This document shows, piece after piece, positions 1 through 8,885 of a DNA stretch of 54,754 bases (the stretch's first letter is position 1; each line of letters begins with the position of its first letter). Source of the DNA: Nitriliruptoraceae bacterium. Its GTDB lineage: Bacteria; Actinomycetota; Nitriliruptoria; Nitriliruptorales; Nitriliruptoraceae. The notes beneath the pieces are model-generated. The model worked only from the letters and a program-made list of their open reading frames with translations. It did no database searches and was not told where the DNA came from. A program made the position numbers and the translations under genes. The DNA is taken from the NCBI GenBank assembly GCA_007130695.1, contig SLRZ01000066.1, positions 1 to 54,754 on the forward strand. The letters are read 5' to 3'.

Positions 1-2
1 GC

Positions 3-479
3 ATCGACGCTGCGGTCACGACGCTTGCCGAGGCCGACGCCACACTCGTCAGCGGGCGCGGCCTGGCGTACGGCACCGCCCTCGAGGTGGCCCTCAAGCT
101 CGAGGAGACCTGCCTCAGGCCTGTGCGGGGCCTGTCCTACGCGGACCTGCGTCACGGTCCGATCGCCGTCGTCGACCCCGGGGTCGCGGTCGTGCTCGTG
201 GCCGCCGCCGACGGCCCGATGCTCGAGGGGATGACCGGTCTGGCCCGCGACCTCGAGGTGCTGGGTGCCCCCACGGTGGGCATCGGCGGCGACATCGGAT
301 TCCGGGAGGCCTGCACCACACTCGTCGACGGACCCCGCCTGCCCGAGCCAGTGGCGCCGATCGGGCTCGTCATCCCCGCACAGCTCATCGTCGAGCAGCT
401 GGCCAGGCGGCTCGGCCTGGACCCCGATGCCCCCCGGGGACTGACGAAGGTCACCGACACCGACCCGCCGCAGGCCTGA
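3..479 (+). CDS. SIS-domain protein (GlmS C-terminal-like sugar isomerase/deaminase), 5' truncated by window start
   Basis: Open frame from base 3; ...TLVSGRGLAYGTALEVALKLEETCLRPVRGLSYADLRHGPIAVVDPG... is typical of SIS domains. Confidence 0.85.
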   Translation: MDAAVTTLAEADATLVSGRGLAYGTALEVALKLEETCLRPVRGLSYADLRHGPIAVVDPGVAVVLVAAADGPMLEGMTGLARDLEVLGAPTVGIGGDIGFREACTTLVDGPRLPEPVAPIGLVIPAQLIVEQLARRLGLDPDAPRGLTKVTDTDPPQA

Positions 480-781
480 ACGGCGACGTTTCTGGAGCCG
501 CCCCGCTCGAACATCCTCCCCTTGTCCGGTCCCGGCGCATCCGGCCCTCGATCTGTCCGGGACGAAGTGCGCGAGATGCGTGCGACCCGATGAAGTGGGG
601 CCACAAGCCCATGGGGCGGCCTGGCAGCGCGTGGCATGGTCGATGGATCCTGATGTGCTGAGACGGGAAGGGTGTGCGGCGTGATCGATGAGGAGCAACT
701 CGTTCGGTGGTCGGAGCTCAGCGGGCAGGTGGTCCGGGGACGTGAGTTCGACACTGCCCGTCGCGGCACGGGCCCGACGAC

Positions 782-3580
782 GTGAGCGCCGGCACAGGAC
801 GCCCGGCGACGGACCTGACCCCAGGCGACGATGAGGGTCGGAGCGGAACGGGATCGGCGGATGTGTGGCACACCATGTCGGTGGCCGAGGTGGAAGAGCG
901 CCTCGAGGCGACGTCGCACGGCCTGTCCAAGGAGGAGGCGACGCACCGTTTCGAGGTGCATGGGCCCAACCGGCTGGCCGAAGCGCGTGTGACGCCCGGG
1001 TGGGTGACGTTCCTGGCGCAGTTCAAGAGTCCGCTGATCTTCATCCTGCTCCTGGCGGGGGTGATGACGCTGGCGCTGGGGGAGTACGTCGACACGGGGG
1101 TCATCGCCGCCGTGTTGCTGCTCAATGCCTCCATCGGGTGGTATCAGGAGCGAAACGCGGAACGTTCGGTCCTCGCGCTGATGCAACTGGTCAGCCCCAC
1201 GGCACGGGTGGTGCGTGGCGGCCGTGAATGGGAGATCGACAGCGACGACGTGGTCCCGGGTGACGTGGTCGTGTTGGAGTCGGGGGCGCGCGTGCCCGCT
1301 GACCTCCGGTTGGTCTCGGCGACCGCGTTGCAGATCGACGAGTCGATGCTGACGGGCGAATCCTTGGCGGCGACGAAGGGCACGGCCGCCGCCGACGAGG
1401 ACGCGTCCGTCGGTGACCGCACGTGCATGGCGTACACCGGCTCCACGGTGTCGGCGGGCCGGGCCCGCGGACTGGTGGTGGCCACCGGCCCGGCCACCGA
1501 GCTGGGGAAGATCTCGACCCGGCTCGAGGCCGAGGAGGTCCCGGTCACCCCGTTGCAGGAGCGCATGTCGCGCTTCGGCTGGATCATCGGCGCCATCGTC
1601 GTGGGTGCGGCGACGCTGACGTTCCTGCTCGGGCTCGCGCTGGGCGAGCCCCCGGACGAACTGCTGCTCACCGCTGCCGCGCTGGCGGTCGCGGCGGTGC
1701 CCGAAGGGCTCCCGGTGGTACTCACCGTGGCTCTCGCCCTGGGTGTGCGGCGCATGGCCCGACGCAACGCCATCGTGCGTCGCCTCCCCGCGGTGGAGAC
1801 GCTCGGAAGCACGACACTGATCGGTTCGGACAAGACCGGCACACTCACCGAGAACCGCATGACCGTCCAGGAGCTGGTCACACCGGTCGACCGGCTGTCC
1901 ATGGAGGAAGAGGAGATCCCCGCGGACCCGCGGGACGTCGAACAACGGGAGGTCCCCGGCCCAGGGTCGGACCCGCGTTCGCTGACCCTGCTCGCGGGCG
2001 TGCTGGCCAACGAGAGCGAGCTCACCTACACCGACGAGGGGGTCGAGGGCCGGGGTGACCCCACCGAGGTCGCGTTGCTCGTCTCGGCCGCCCGGCTGGG
2101 CATCGAGCCCGGCGAGTGCCTGGAGGCCTACCCCGAGATCGGCCAGATCCCCTTCGAGCCCGAACAGCAGTACGCCGCGAGCATCCGCAGACACGGCGAC
2201 GAGCACCTCGTGTTCGTCAAGGGATCTCCCGAGCGGGTGCTGTCGATGTGCCACACCGCGGCTGGCGGCGTGCTGCTCGACCACGAACGCATCCGCGCCG
2301 AGGTCCAGCGCATGGCCGGCGAGGGGCTGCGGGTCCTGGGCCTGGCGATGCGTCACCATCCGGCCGACGACGACCCGTCGGCCCTGGCCGACCAGGAGCC
2401 CCACGGGCTGGTGTTCCTCGGGCTGCAGGGCATGCTCGACCCGCCCCGCGAGGGGGTACGGGAGGCGATCGCCGCCTGCCAGCACGCCGGTCAACGCGTG
2501 ATCATGATCACCGGCGACCACGCCGCCACCGCCGCGACGATCGCCCGGGATCTCGGCATCGTCGACGGTGACACCGAGGTGTGTACCGGCCAGGACCTCG
2601 GCGAGCTCACCGACGACCAGTTGCGCCAGACGCTCGAGCGGGTCTCCGTCTACGCCCGCACCTCTCCCACCCACAAGCTGTACATCGTCGAGGCCGCGCG
2701 TGCCGCCGGCCATGTCGTGGCGGTCACCGGCGACGGGGTCAACGACGCCCTGGCCCTGCGGGCTGCCGATATCGGAGTCGCGATGGGGCGCGACGGCACC
2801 GATGTGGCCCGTGAGGCCGCCGACATGGTGCTGGCAGACGACAACTTCGTCAGCATCCACGCGGCGGTCGAGGAGGGCCGCATCACCTTCGACAACGTCC
2901 GCAAGGTGACCTTCTTCCTGCTGTCCACCGGTGTGGGCACCTTCGCCCTCATCCCCGTCGCGATGGTGTTGGGGTGGCCGCTGATCATGGTCCCCGCCCA
3001 ACTGCTGTGGCTCAACCTCGTGACCAAGGGCCTGCAGGACCTCGCGCTGGCCTTCGAGCCCGGCGAGCCCGACGTCCTCGACCATCCTCCACGGCCGCGC
3101 CGCGAGGCCATCATCACGCCCATGCTCTGGTGGCGCACGCTGCTGGTCGGTGCCGTGATGACGATCGGGGGACTGGTCATGTTCGACTGGGCCCTCAACC
3201 AGGCGGACTACACGATCGAGCAGGCCCGCACGGTGGCGCTGACGACCCTCGTCGTCTTCCAGGCCTTCCACCTCGGTAGCAGCCGCTCCGAGCGGCGTTC
3301 CGTGCTGAGCGTGCCGCTCACCTCCAACCGGTTCCTGCTGGTGGCGCAGGCGGGCGCGCTCGGGACCCACGTCGCGGCGCTCCACCTCCCGTGGACGCAG
3401 GCGATCCTGCGCGTGGAGCCGATCGGTGCCGGCGCCTGGTGGCGCCTGACCGCGATCGCCACCAGCGTCCTCGTCGTGGTCGAGCTCGACAAGCTGCTGC
3501 GACGGCGCTTCTCCGCGAAACGGGACGCACGTGGTTCCCGGGAGACGTCCTCCGTCGGTTCCCGTGCCGGCACACGGTGA
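782..3580 (+). CDS. P-type cation-transporting ATPase (Ca2+-ATPase-like, HAD-IC)
   Basis: 932 aa; DKTGTLT phosphorylation motif, TGES, MITGDHAATA, TGDGVNDALAL, multiple TM segments. Confidence 0.95.
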   Translation: MSAGTGRPATDLTPGDDEGRSGTGSADVWHTMSVAEVEERLEATSHGLSKEEATHRFEVHGPNRLAEARVTPGWVTFLAQFKSPLIFILLLAGVMTLALGEYVDTGVIAAVLLLNASIGWYQERNAERSVLALMQLVSPTARVVRGGREWEIDSDDVVPGDVVVLESGARVPADLRLVSATALQIDESMLTGESLAATKGTAAADEDASVGDRTCMAYTGSTVSAGRARGLVVATGPATELGKISTRLEAEEVPVTPLQERMSRFGWIIGAIVVGAATLTFLLGLALGEPPDELLLTAAALAVAAVPEGLPVVLTVALALGVRRMARRNAIVRRLPAVETLGSTTLIGSDKTGTLTENRMTVQELVTPVDRLSMEEEEIPADPRDVEQREVPGPGSDPRSLTLLAGVLANESELTYTDEGVEGRGDPTEVALLVSAARLGIEPGECLEAYPEIGQIPFEPEQQYAASIRRHGDEHLVFVKGSPERVLSMCHTAAGGVLLDHERIRAEVQRMAGEGLRVLGLAMRHHPADDDPSALADQEPHGLVFLGLQGMLDPPREGVREAIAACQHAGQRVIMITGDHAATAATIARDLGIVDGDTEVCTGQDLGELTDDQLRQTLERVSVYARTSPTHKLYIVEAARAAGHVVAVTGDGVNDALALRAADIGVAMGRDGTDVAREAADMVLADDNFVSIHAAVEEGRITFDNVRKVTFFLLSTGVGTFALIPVAMVLGWPLIMVPAQLLWLNLVTKGLQDLALAFEPGEPDVLDHPPRPRREAIITPMLWWRTLLVGAVMTIGGLVMFDWALNQADYTIEQARTVALTTLVVFQAFHLGSSRSERRSVLSVPLTSNRFLLVAQAGALGTHVAALHLPWTQAILRVEPIGAGAWWRLTAIATSVLVVVELDKLLRRRFSAKRDARGSRETSSVGSRAGTR

Positions 3581-3586
3581 GGCCCG

Positions 3587-4861
3587 TCAGAGGTCCGGCG
3601 GCTCGTCGGAGTGCAGGTTCGGATCGATGCGCAGCCGCTGTACCCGGCGGCGGCGCAACGACTCGACCGTGACGCGGCGGCCGTCGAGCTCGATGGTGTC
3701 CCCCGGCTCCGGGAGCCGGCCCAGCCGCTCGGCCACCAGGCCGCCGACGGTGGTGGCTTCCGTGGCCGGGGGTTCGATCCCCAGGGTCGGCAGGTCGTGC
3801 ACCGGGTAGCGGCCCGGCAGGCTCATCCCGCCCCCGGCTGTCTCCCGCACTCCCTCGACCTCGCGGTCGTGCTCGTCGCGGATCTCGCCGACGAGCTCCT
3901 CCACCAGGTCCTCGACGGTCACCAGGCCTGCCACGCCCCCGTATTCATCCACCACGAGGCTGAGTTGCTGCCGGTTGGCCTGCAGGGTGCGGAGCGCCTC
4001 CACCACCTCGAGGGTGTCCGGCAGGGCCAGGACGGTCGTGGCATGGTCTGCCACACGGCCGTCCCGACCGACGAGTGACAGGACGGAGACCTGCCGGTTC
4101 GCGGCGTCGAGCCGTTCGCGGTAGACCGGTGCCCGGGAGTGACCGGCCTCGACGAGCAGCCGCAGCCCCTCGTGCGCCGGTAGCTCGTCGGGCAGCGCGA
4201 CAATGTCCGGACGGGGCACGAGCACCTCGCGAAGCGTGCGCTCGGTGAAACGGAGTGCTCCGTGGATGATCTCCCGTTGCGCCCCCGTGTACAGCGCCGG
4301 CTCGGAGACCAGCTCGCGGATCTCGCTGCGGGTCACCCGTTCCCTGACCTTGGCGGGGTCACCGCCGAGCAGGGCCACCACCCGGTCGGTGAGCCGGGAC
4401 AGCGCCCAGATCACCGGGGTGGCGACCCACGCCGCTGCGGACAGTGGCCGGCTCGCCCGCAGGCTCCACCGCTCGGGTGACTGCATCGCCAGCCGCTTGG
4501 GAGCGAGCTCGCCGACCACCAGGGTGAACAGCGTGACGCCCAGGGTCACCAGCAGGACGGCCGTCGGCTCCGCGGCCGCCCCCAGGACACCGAGGGATCG
4601 CGCCAACGGCTCGGCCAGGGCCACGGCTGCGGTCGCTGCTGCCAGGAACCCCGTCAGGGTCACGCCGACCTGCACGGTGGCAAGGAAGCGGTTCGGGTCC
4701 GCGGCGAGGCTCGCCAGCGCATGTCCCGACCTGCTCTCGCGCTCCCCCTTCGACAGGCGCGCCTGCCGTACGGTCAGGAACGCGATCTCGGAGCCCGACA
4801 GGAGGGCGTTGACCAGCACGAGAGCCACGATCAGAGCGAGCTGCGGGCTGATCCCGTCCAT
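3587..4861 (-). CDS. CNNM/HlyC-CorC family protein (DUF21 + CBS pair + transporter-associated domain)
   Basis: ATG at 4861 ([31 protein letters not shown]...), ...[25 protein letters not shown]... Confidence 0.92.
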   Translation of the reverse strand: MDGISPQLALIVALVLVNALLSGSEIAFLTVRQARLSKGERESRSGHALASLAADPNRFLATVQVGVTLTGFLAAATAAVALAEPLARSLGVLGAAAEPTAVLLVTLGVTLFTLVVGELAPKRLAMQSPERWSLRASRPLSAAAWVATPVIWALSRLTDRVVALLGGDPAKVRERVTRSEIRELVSEPALYTGAQREIIHGALRFTERTLREVLVPRPDIVALPDELPAHEGLRLLVEAGHSRAPVYRERLDAANRQVSVLSLVGRDGRVADHATTVLALPDTLEVVEALRTLQANRQQLSLVVDEYGGVAGLVTVEDLVEELVGEIRDEHDREVEGVRETAGGGMSLPGRYPVHDLPTLGIEPPATEATTVGGLVAERLGRLPEPGDTIELDGRRVTVESLRRRRVQRLRIDPNLHSDEPPDL

Positions 4862-5244
4862 TGAGGTCTCCCTGCGCAGACGTACCCGGGCGCACGAGAG
4901 CGCACATCGATACTCCCCGACCGGGAGCGGCCGCGGCACCCGCGAGGGACACCGGCTCATGGGACCTTCGGCGCCCGCGCCGCGTGACCGGAGGTCTCGT
5001 CGCCTGCGCGCGGCGTCGAGTTGCGTGCGATCATCTCCGGCCGAGCCACGAGCCCTGGGTGTCGTTCGTCTGCTCCGGGAGGGGCGTGCGGCCCTTGGCA
5101 GCGGTGCCTTTTGGGTGCAGGGTGACTGCGGCTGATCGAACGGCACCGTTGTTCTGCCGGCACCTCGAGCACCTCGAGGTGTGGGTCCGAGAGGGCGGCG
5201 CCCCACGAGGAGCTCTGACGAGCTCTGAAACCGGAGGAGACACC

Positions 5245-5670
5245 ATGTCGCGCATCACGGTTGGAATCGACGGCTCGCAGCAGGCGCTGCGGGCCCTGAG
5301 TTGGGGGGTCGAGGAGGCCCGGCTGAGGGGCGCGACGCTGGAGGTGTTGCACGCGGTGGCACAGCCGGACCTGCCGGCCTACCCCGTGGTCACGGCAGCC
5401 TTGTCGCAGCCGGAACTCACCGAGGCCGGCCGGCAACTGGTCGAGGACGTGCTCGCGACCGTTGACATCGAGGGGCTGGAGGTGTCCCGCACGGTCAAGC
5501 CAGGCACGGGCCCGACGTTGTTGTGCGAGGCGAGTCGGGAGGCCGACCTGCTGGTCGTGGGCGCGCGGGGGCTCGGTGGATTCCGCGGGCTGCTGTTGGG
5601 GTCGGTGACCCAGCAGGTGATCGCACACGCCGCGTGTCCGGTGGTCGTAGTGGTGCCCGAGGATCGGTGA
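5245..5670 (+). CDS. Universal stress protein (UspA family)
   Basis: ATG 5245 after GGAGGAGA; MSRITVGIDGSQQALRALSWGVEEA...LLVVGARGLGGFRGLLLGSVTQQVIAHAACPVVVV. Confidence 0.95.
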   Translation: MSRITVGIDGSQQALRALSWGVEEARLRGATLEVLHAVAQPDLPAYPVVTAALSQPELTEAGRQLVEDVLATVDIEGLEVSRTVKPGTGPTLLCEASREADLLVVGARGLGGFRGLLLGSVTQQVIAHAACPVVVVVPEDR

Positions 5671-5682
5671 GCACGTCACGTT

Positions 5683-5704
5683 GGACCTCGAGCACCGGAG
5701 GTCC
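5683..5704. terminator. Hairpin between convergent usp and sigma genes
   Basis: GGACCTC-N8-GAGGTCC perfect 7-bp arms between stop codons of 5245..5670(+) and 5732..6760(-). Confidence 0.55.
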
Positions 5705-5731
5705 GTGCCCGGGGCAGTTTCGGGTCGGCGG

Positions 5732-6760
5732 TCAGGCGGCGGGGTCGAACAGGTCCAGCCAGGCGGCGAGTCCGTCTGCGTGGGCGGAGTCGCGAAGCGT
5801 GCCGAGCGCGCGGTTCTGTAGCTGCCGTACGCGCTCACGTGAGAGCCCGAGTCGGGCACCGATCTGATCGAAGGTCTGAGCTGGCCGGCCGTCCAGCGCG
5901 AACCGCCGTTCGAGGATCAGCCGTTGGAGGGGTTCGAGGTCGTTCAGGGCCGTTCGGACGCTGTGGGTCACCTCATTGAGCAGCGCCGTTGCCTCGGGGT
6001 CCTCCGCGCCGGTGTCGGCCAGCAGGTCACTGAACACCGCCTCGCCGTCGTCGCCGATGGGCCGGTCGAGGCTGGCCAGCTCCTTGGTCGCCTGGCGAAT
6101 CTCACGCACCCGTTGTGCGCTGAGACCCAGTTCGTCGGCGAGTTCCGGCTCGGTGGCGTCACGGCCCTGCTGCTGGAGCAACTGCAGTTCGGCGTGGCGC
6201 AGCCGGCTGTGCTGCTCCCAGAGGTGGACGGGGACACGGATCGTGCGAGCCTTTTCGGCCATACCCCGCTGCAGCGCCTGCCGAATCCACCAGGTGGCAT
6301 AGGTGGAGAACTTGTAACCCCTGGTGTGATCGAACTTCTCCACCGCACGCAGCAACCCGAGGTTGCCCTCCTGGATCAGCTCGAGGAGGTCCAGTCCGCG
6401 GCCCGTGGATCGGCGCGCCAACGAGACGACCAGCAGCAGGTTCGCCTGGATCATCGTCTCCTGCGCCCGCTGCCCGTCACGAACCATCCTGTGCAGTTCG
6501 TCGTCGCGGCCCGGTGCCGGTGCGGGATCGGCCAGCAGGTGTGCTGCGGCCAACCCGGCCCGGTAGCGCTTGGCCAGGTCCGCCTCGTCCTCACGGGTGA
6601 GCAGCTGGTGACGGCCGGCTTCGTTGAGGTACTGCCGCACGAGATCGACCGTCACCCCGGCGTTGCCGTCGAGGGTCTCGGTGGGCGCATGTGCCGCAAC
6701 GTCATCCAGGGCCGCGGGAGCGGACGGGTGGGTCGTGACCATCGGCATCTCCACGTCCAT
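5732..6760 (-). CDS. RNA polymerase sigma-70 factor (group 2-like)
   Basis: NLLLVVSLARRSTGRGLDLLELIQEGNLGLLRAVEKFDHTRGYKFSTYATWWIRQAL (region 2) and C-terminal HTH LGLSRERVRQLQNRAL; start could be 6760 or a few codons downstream. Confidence 0.92.
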   Translation of the reverse strand: MDVEMPMVTTHPSAPAALDDVAAHAPTETLDGNAGVTVDLVRQYLNEAGRHQLLTREDEADLAKRYRAGLAAAHLLADPAPAPGRDDELHRMVRDGQRAQETMIQANLLLVVSLARRSTGRGLDLLELIQEGNLGLLRAVEKFDHTRGYKFSTYATWWIRQALQRGMAEKARTIRVPVHLWEQHSRLRHAELQLLQQQGRDATEPELADELGLSAQRVREIRQATKELASLDRPIGDDGEAVFSDLLADTGAEDPEATALLNEVTHSVRTALNDLEPLQRLILERRFALDGRPAQTFDQIGARLGLSRERVRQLQNRALGTLRDSAHADGLAAWLDLFDPAA

Positions 6761-6899
6761 GTCGTGGGTGAGCAGTCTTCGTGTCGTTTGTGATCGGTGG
6801 GTGTTCAGGCTGTGCGACTCCGGCCACGATGTCTGGCGGCGCACGCCCCTGGTCCGATGGACGAACGCCGCGGTCCGTCAGCACGGCAGCCACCGCTGC

Positions 6900-6931
6900 C
6901 GGGTGGAGGCCGAGCACTCGCCCTCCACCCG
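6900..6931. terminator. Strong hairpin downstream of Zn-alcohol dehydrogenase
   Basis: CGGGTGGAGG ... CCTCCACCCG 10-bp arms plus inner CGAG/CTCG; begins 11 nt after the ADH stop (minus strand). Confidence 0.6.
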
Positions 6932-6941
6932 ACGCACGCCT

Positions 6942-7997
6942 TCAGCGCGAGATCGCGACCTTCATCGCCTTGGTCTCGGCCGCTCGGCCGAAGGTGTCGT
7001 AGGCATCCATCATCTCGTCGAGCTTGAATCGGTGGGTGACGAACAGGGCAGGCTCGAGCTTCCCCTGAGCGACCAGCTTGAGCAGCATCGGCGTCGTGGT
7101 GGCGCTGACCAGGCCCGTGGTGATCTTGACGTCCTTGATCCACAGGTCCTGCAGCTTGAGTTCGACCGACGTGCCGTGCACGCCGGCGTTGGCGACCGCG
7201 CCACCGGGCCGGATCAGCTCGGCACACATGTCGAAGGTCTTGGGGATGCCCACCGCCTCGATGGCGACGTCGACGCCCAGGCCGTCGGTCATGGCGATCA
7301 CCTGCTTGAACCAGTCGTCGTCGCCGCTGTTGACCGTGTCGGTGGCCCCGAACTTGCGGGCGAACTCCAGCCGGTTGTCGTCGAGGTCGATGCCGATCAC
7401 CCGCGAGGCGCCGTAGAGGCTCGAGGTCATGATCGCCGACAGACCTACGGGGCCGGCCCCGACGACCGCTACGACGTCGCCGGGCTTGACCCCGCCGTTG
7501 CGCACGCCGATCTCGAAGCCCGTTGGCAGGATGTCGGAGAGCATGATCGCGGCCTCGTCGCCGATGCCGTCGGGCAGCTTGTGCAGCGAGCTGTCGGCGA
7601 ACGGGATGCGCACCGACTCGGCCTGGGTGCCGTCGATGAGGTGGCCCAGGATCCAACCCACGCCCTCGGCGCCCTCGGCTGCGAGGCAGTGGGACGGCAG
7701 GCTCTGATGGCAGTAGGCGCAGGCGCCACACGGCGAGATGCACGAGATGATCACCCGGTCACCGACCTCGAGGCCCTGGACCGCGGAGCCGAGCTCGGTG
7801 ATGGTGCCAACGCCCTCGTGGCCCAGGATGCGGCCTTGTTCGACCGTGGGCACGTCGCCCTTGAGGATGTGCAGGTCAGTGCCGCAGATGGTGGTGGTCT
7901 CCACCTGCACGATCGCGTCGGTGGGTGTCTGTAGCTGCGGGTCGGGGACGTCTTCCCAGCTCTTTTCGCCGGGTCCGTGGTAGACGAGTGCCTTCAT
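6942..7997 (-). CDS. Zinc-dependent alcohol dehydrogenase (MDR superfamily)
   Basis: MKALVYHGPGEKSWEDVPDP...TTICGTDLHILKGDVPTVEQGRILGHEGVGTI...VAVVGAGPVGLSA. Confidence 0.95.
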   Translation of the reverse strand: MKALVYHGPGEKSWEDVPDPQLQTPTDAIVQVETTTICGTDLHILKGDVPTVEQGRILGHEGVGTITELGSAVQGLEVGDRVIISCISPCGACAYCHQSLPSHCLAAEGAEGVGWILGHLIDGTQAESVRIPFADSSLHKLPDGIGDEAAIMLSDILPTGFEIGVRNGGVKPGDVVAVVGAGPVGLSAIMTSSLYGASRVIGIDLDDNRLEFARKFGATDTVNSGDDDWFKQVIAMTDGLGVDVAIEAVGIPKTFDMCAELIRPGGAVANAGVHGTSVELKLQDLWIKDVKITTGLVSATTTPMLLKLVAQGKLEPALFVTHRFKLDEMMDAYDTFGRAAETKAMKVAISR

Positions 7998-8330
7998 CGT
8001 GGGTGTCCTTCGTCGTCGGTGGATCGCAGGTCGAAGGCCACGGGGTTGCCCGCGCACGGTGACCTCGTCGATCGAGCAGACCGACGTGTGCCGACGCTAC
8101 GAAAACGATCGGTGCTGAGGTAGGGACGGTTGTCCTCGAATGAAGGGACCGTCGGCGGCCGGAGGGCTCGATCGTGGGCGACGGGTCAGCCACGCGGGAC
8201 GGCGCAGGGTGGGGTGCCCTTGGCGATCCGGGACCTCCGGCCCTACGGACCACTCGGTGGCGATGCCATGGTCGTTGGGTCCGAGGCCGCACACGTTTCT
8301 GTCCTCGAGCGGCCCGGTGGGAGAGAGCAA

Positions 8331-8570
8331 ATGCGCAGCACACCGTCCTTGCCGGTGGCGTTCGCGCCACTGCACGATGAGCTGGTCCTGGAGGCCGGCA
8401 TCACCCTCCGTGACGCGCTCGTACGCCTCGAGGAGGCCCGAACGCGAGCCGGCGGACCCCGGGACGTGAACTCCGCCCGCCGCAAGGCCCTGGCGTTGGT
8501 GGCCGACGCGCAGGAACTGCTGCACCGTGCAGAACTGGCCGCTGTGGACGTGCACGGAGCTCCGAGATGA
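8331..8570 (+). CDS. Hypothetical protein (79 aa)
   Basis: ATG 8331; MRSTPSLPVAFAPLHDELVLEAGITLRDALVRLEEARTRAGG...; overlaps next start by ATGA. Confidence 0.6.
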   Translation: MRSTPSLPVAFAPLHDELVLEAGITLRDALVRLEEARTRAGGPRDVNSARRKALALVADAQELLHRAELAAVDVHGAPR

Positions 8571-8830
8571 ACGCGCCGCTGACCACGACCCCCGACCCTT
8601 CGGTCGCCCCGGATTGGGTGGCGGTGTTCGCGCTGGGTCTGGCCTACTCGCAGCGCCCGGAGCACGAACTGGTCTGCGAGCTGCGCGAGGTCACGGTGAA
8701 CCAACCGTGGCTGCTGGGGGAGGCGCGACAGCAGCTCGCCAGCCGTGCCGTCGCCGAGCCCGCCATCTGCCGCCAGGCGGTGAGGCTGCTGTCCCGTGCC
8801 GAGGCCTCGACGTCGCCGGCCTGTTGCTGA
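8567..8830 (+). CDS. Hypothetical protein (87 aa)
   Basis: ATG 8567 overlapping upstream stop (ATGA); MNAPLTTTPDPSVAPDWVAVFALGLAYSQRPEHELVCELREV... Confidence 0.6.
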   Translation: MNAPLTTTPDPSVAPDWVAVFALGLAYSQRPEHELVCELREVTVNQPWLLGEARQQLASRAVAEPAICRQAVRLLSRAEASTSPACC

Positions 8831-8885
8831 CGCCCGACACCGCCACACGGCCTCCGCTGGCCGGTCGCGGTCACGTGTCGTGCGG

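Noticed and set aside
152-3385. 1077-aa antisense ORF opposite the P-type ATPase
   Set aside because: High-GC shadow frame: low-complexity R/G/H-rich translation opposite a clear ATPase.
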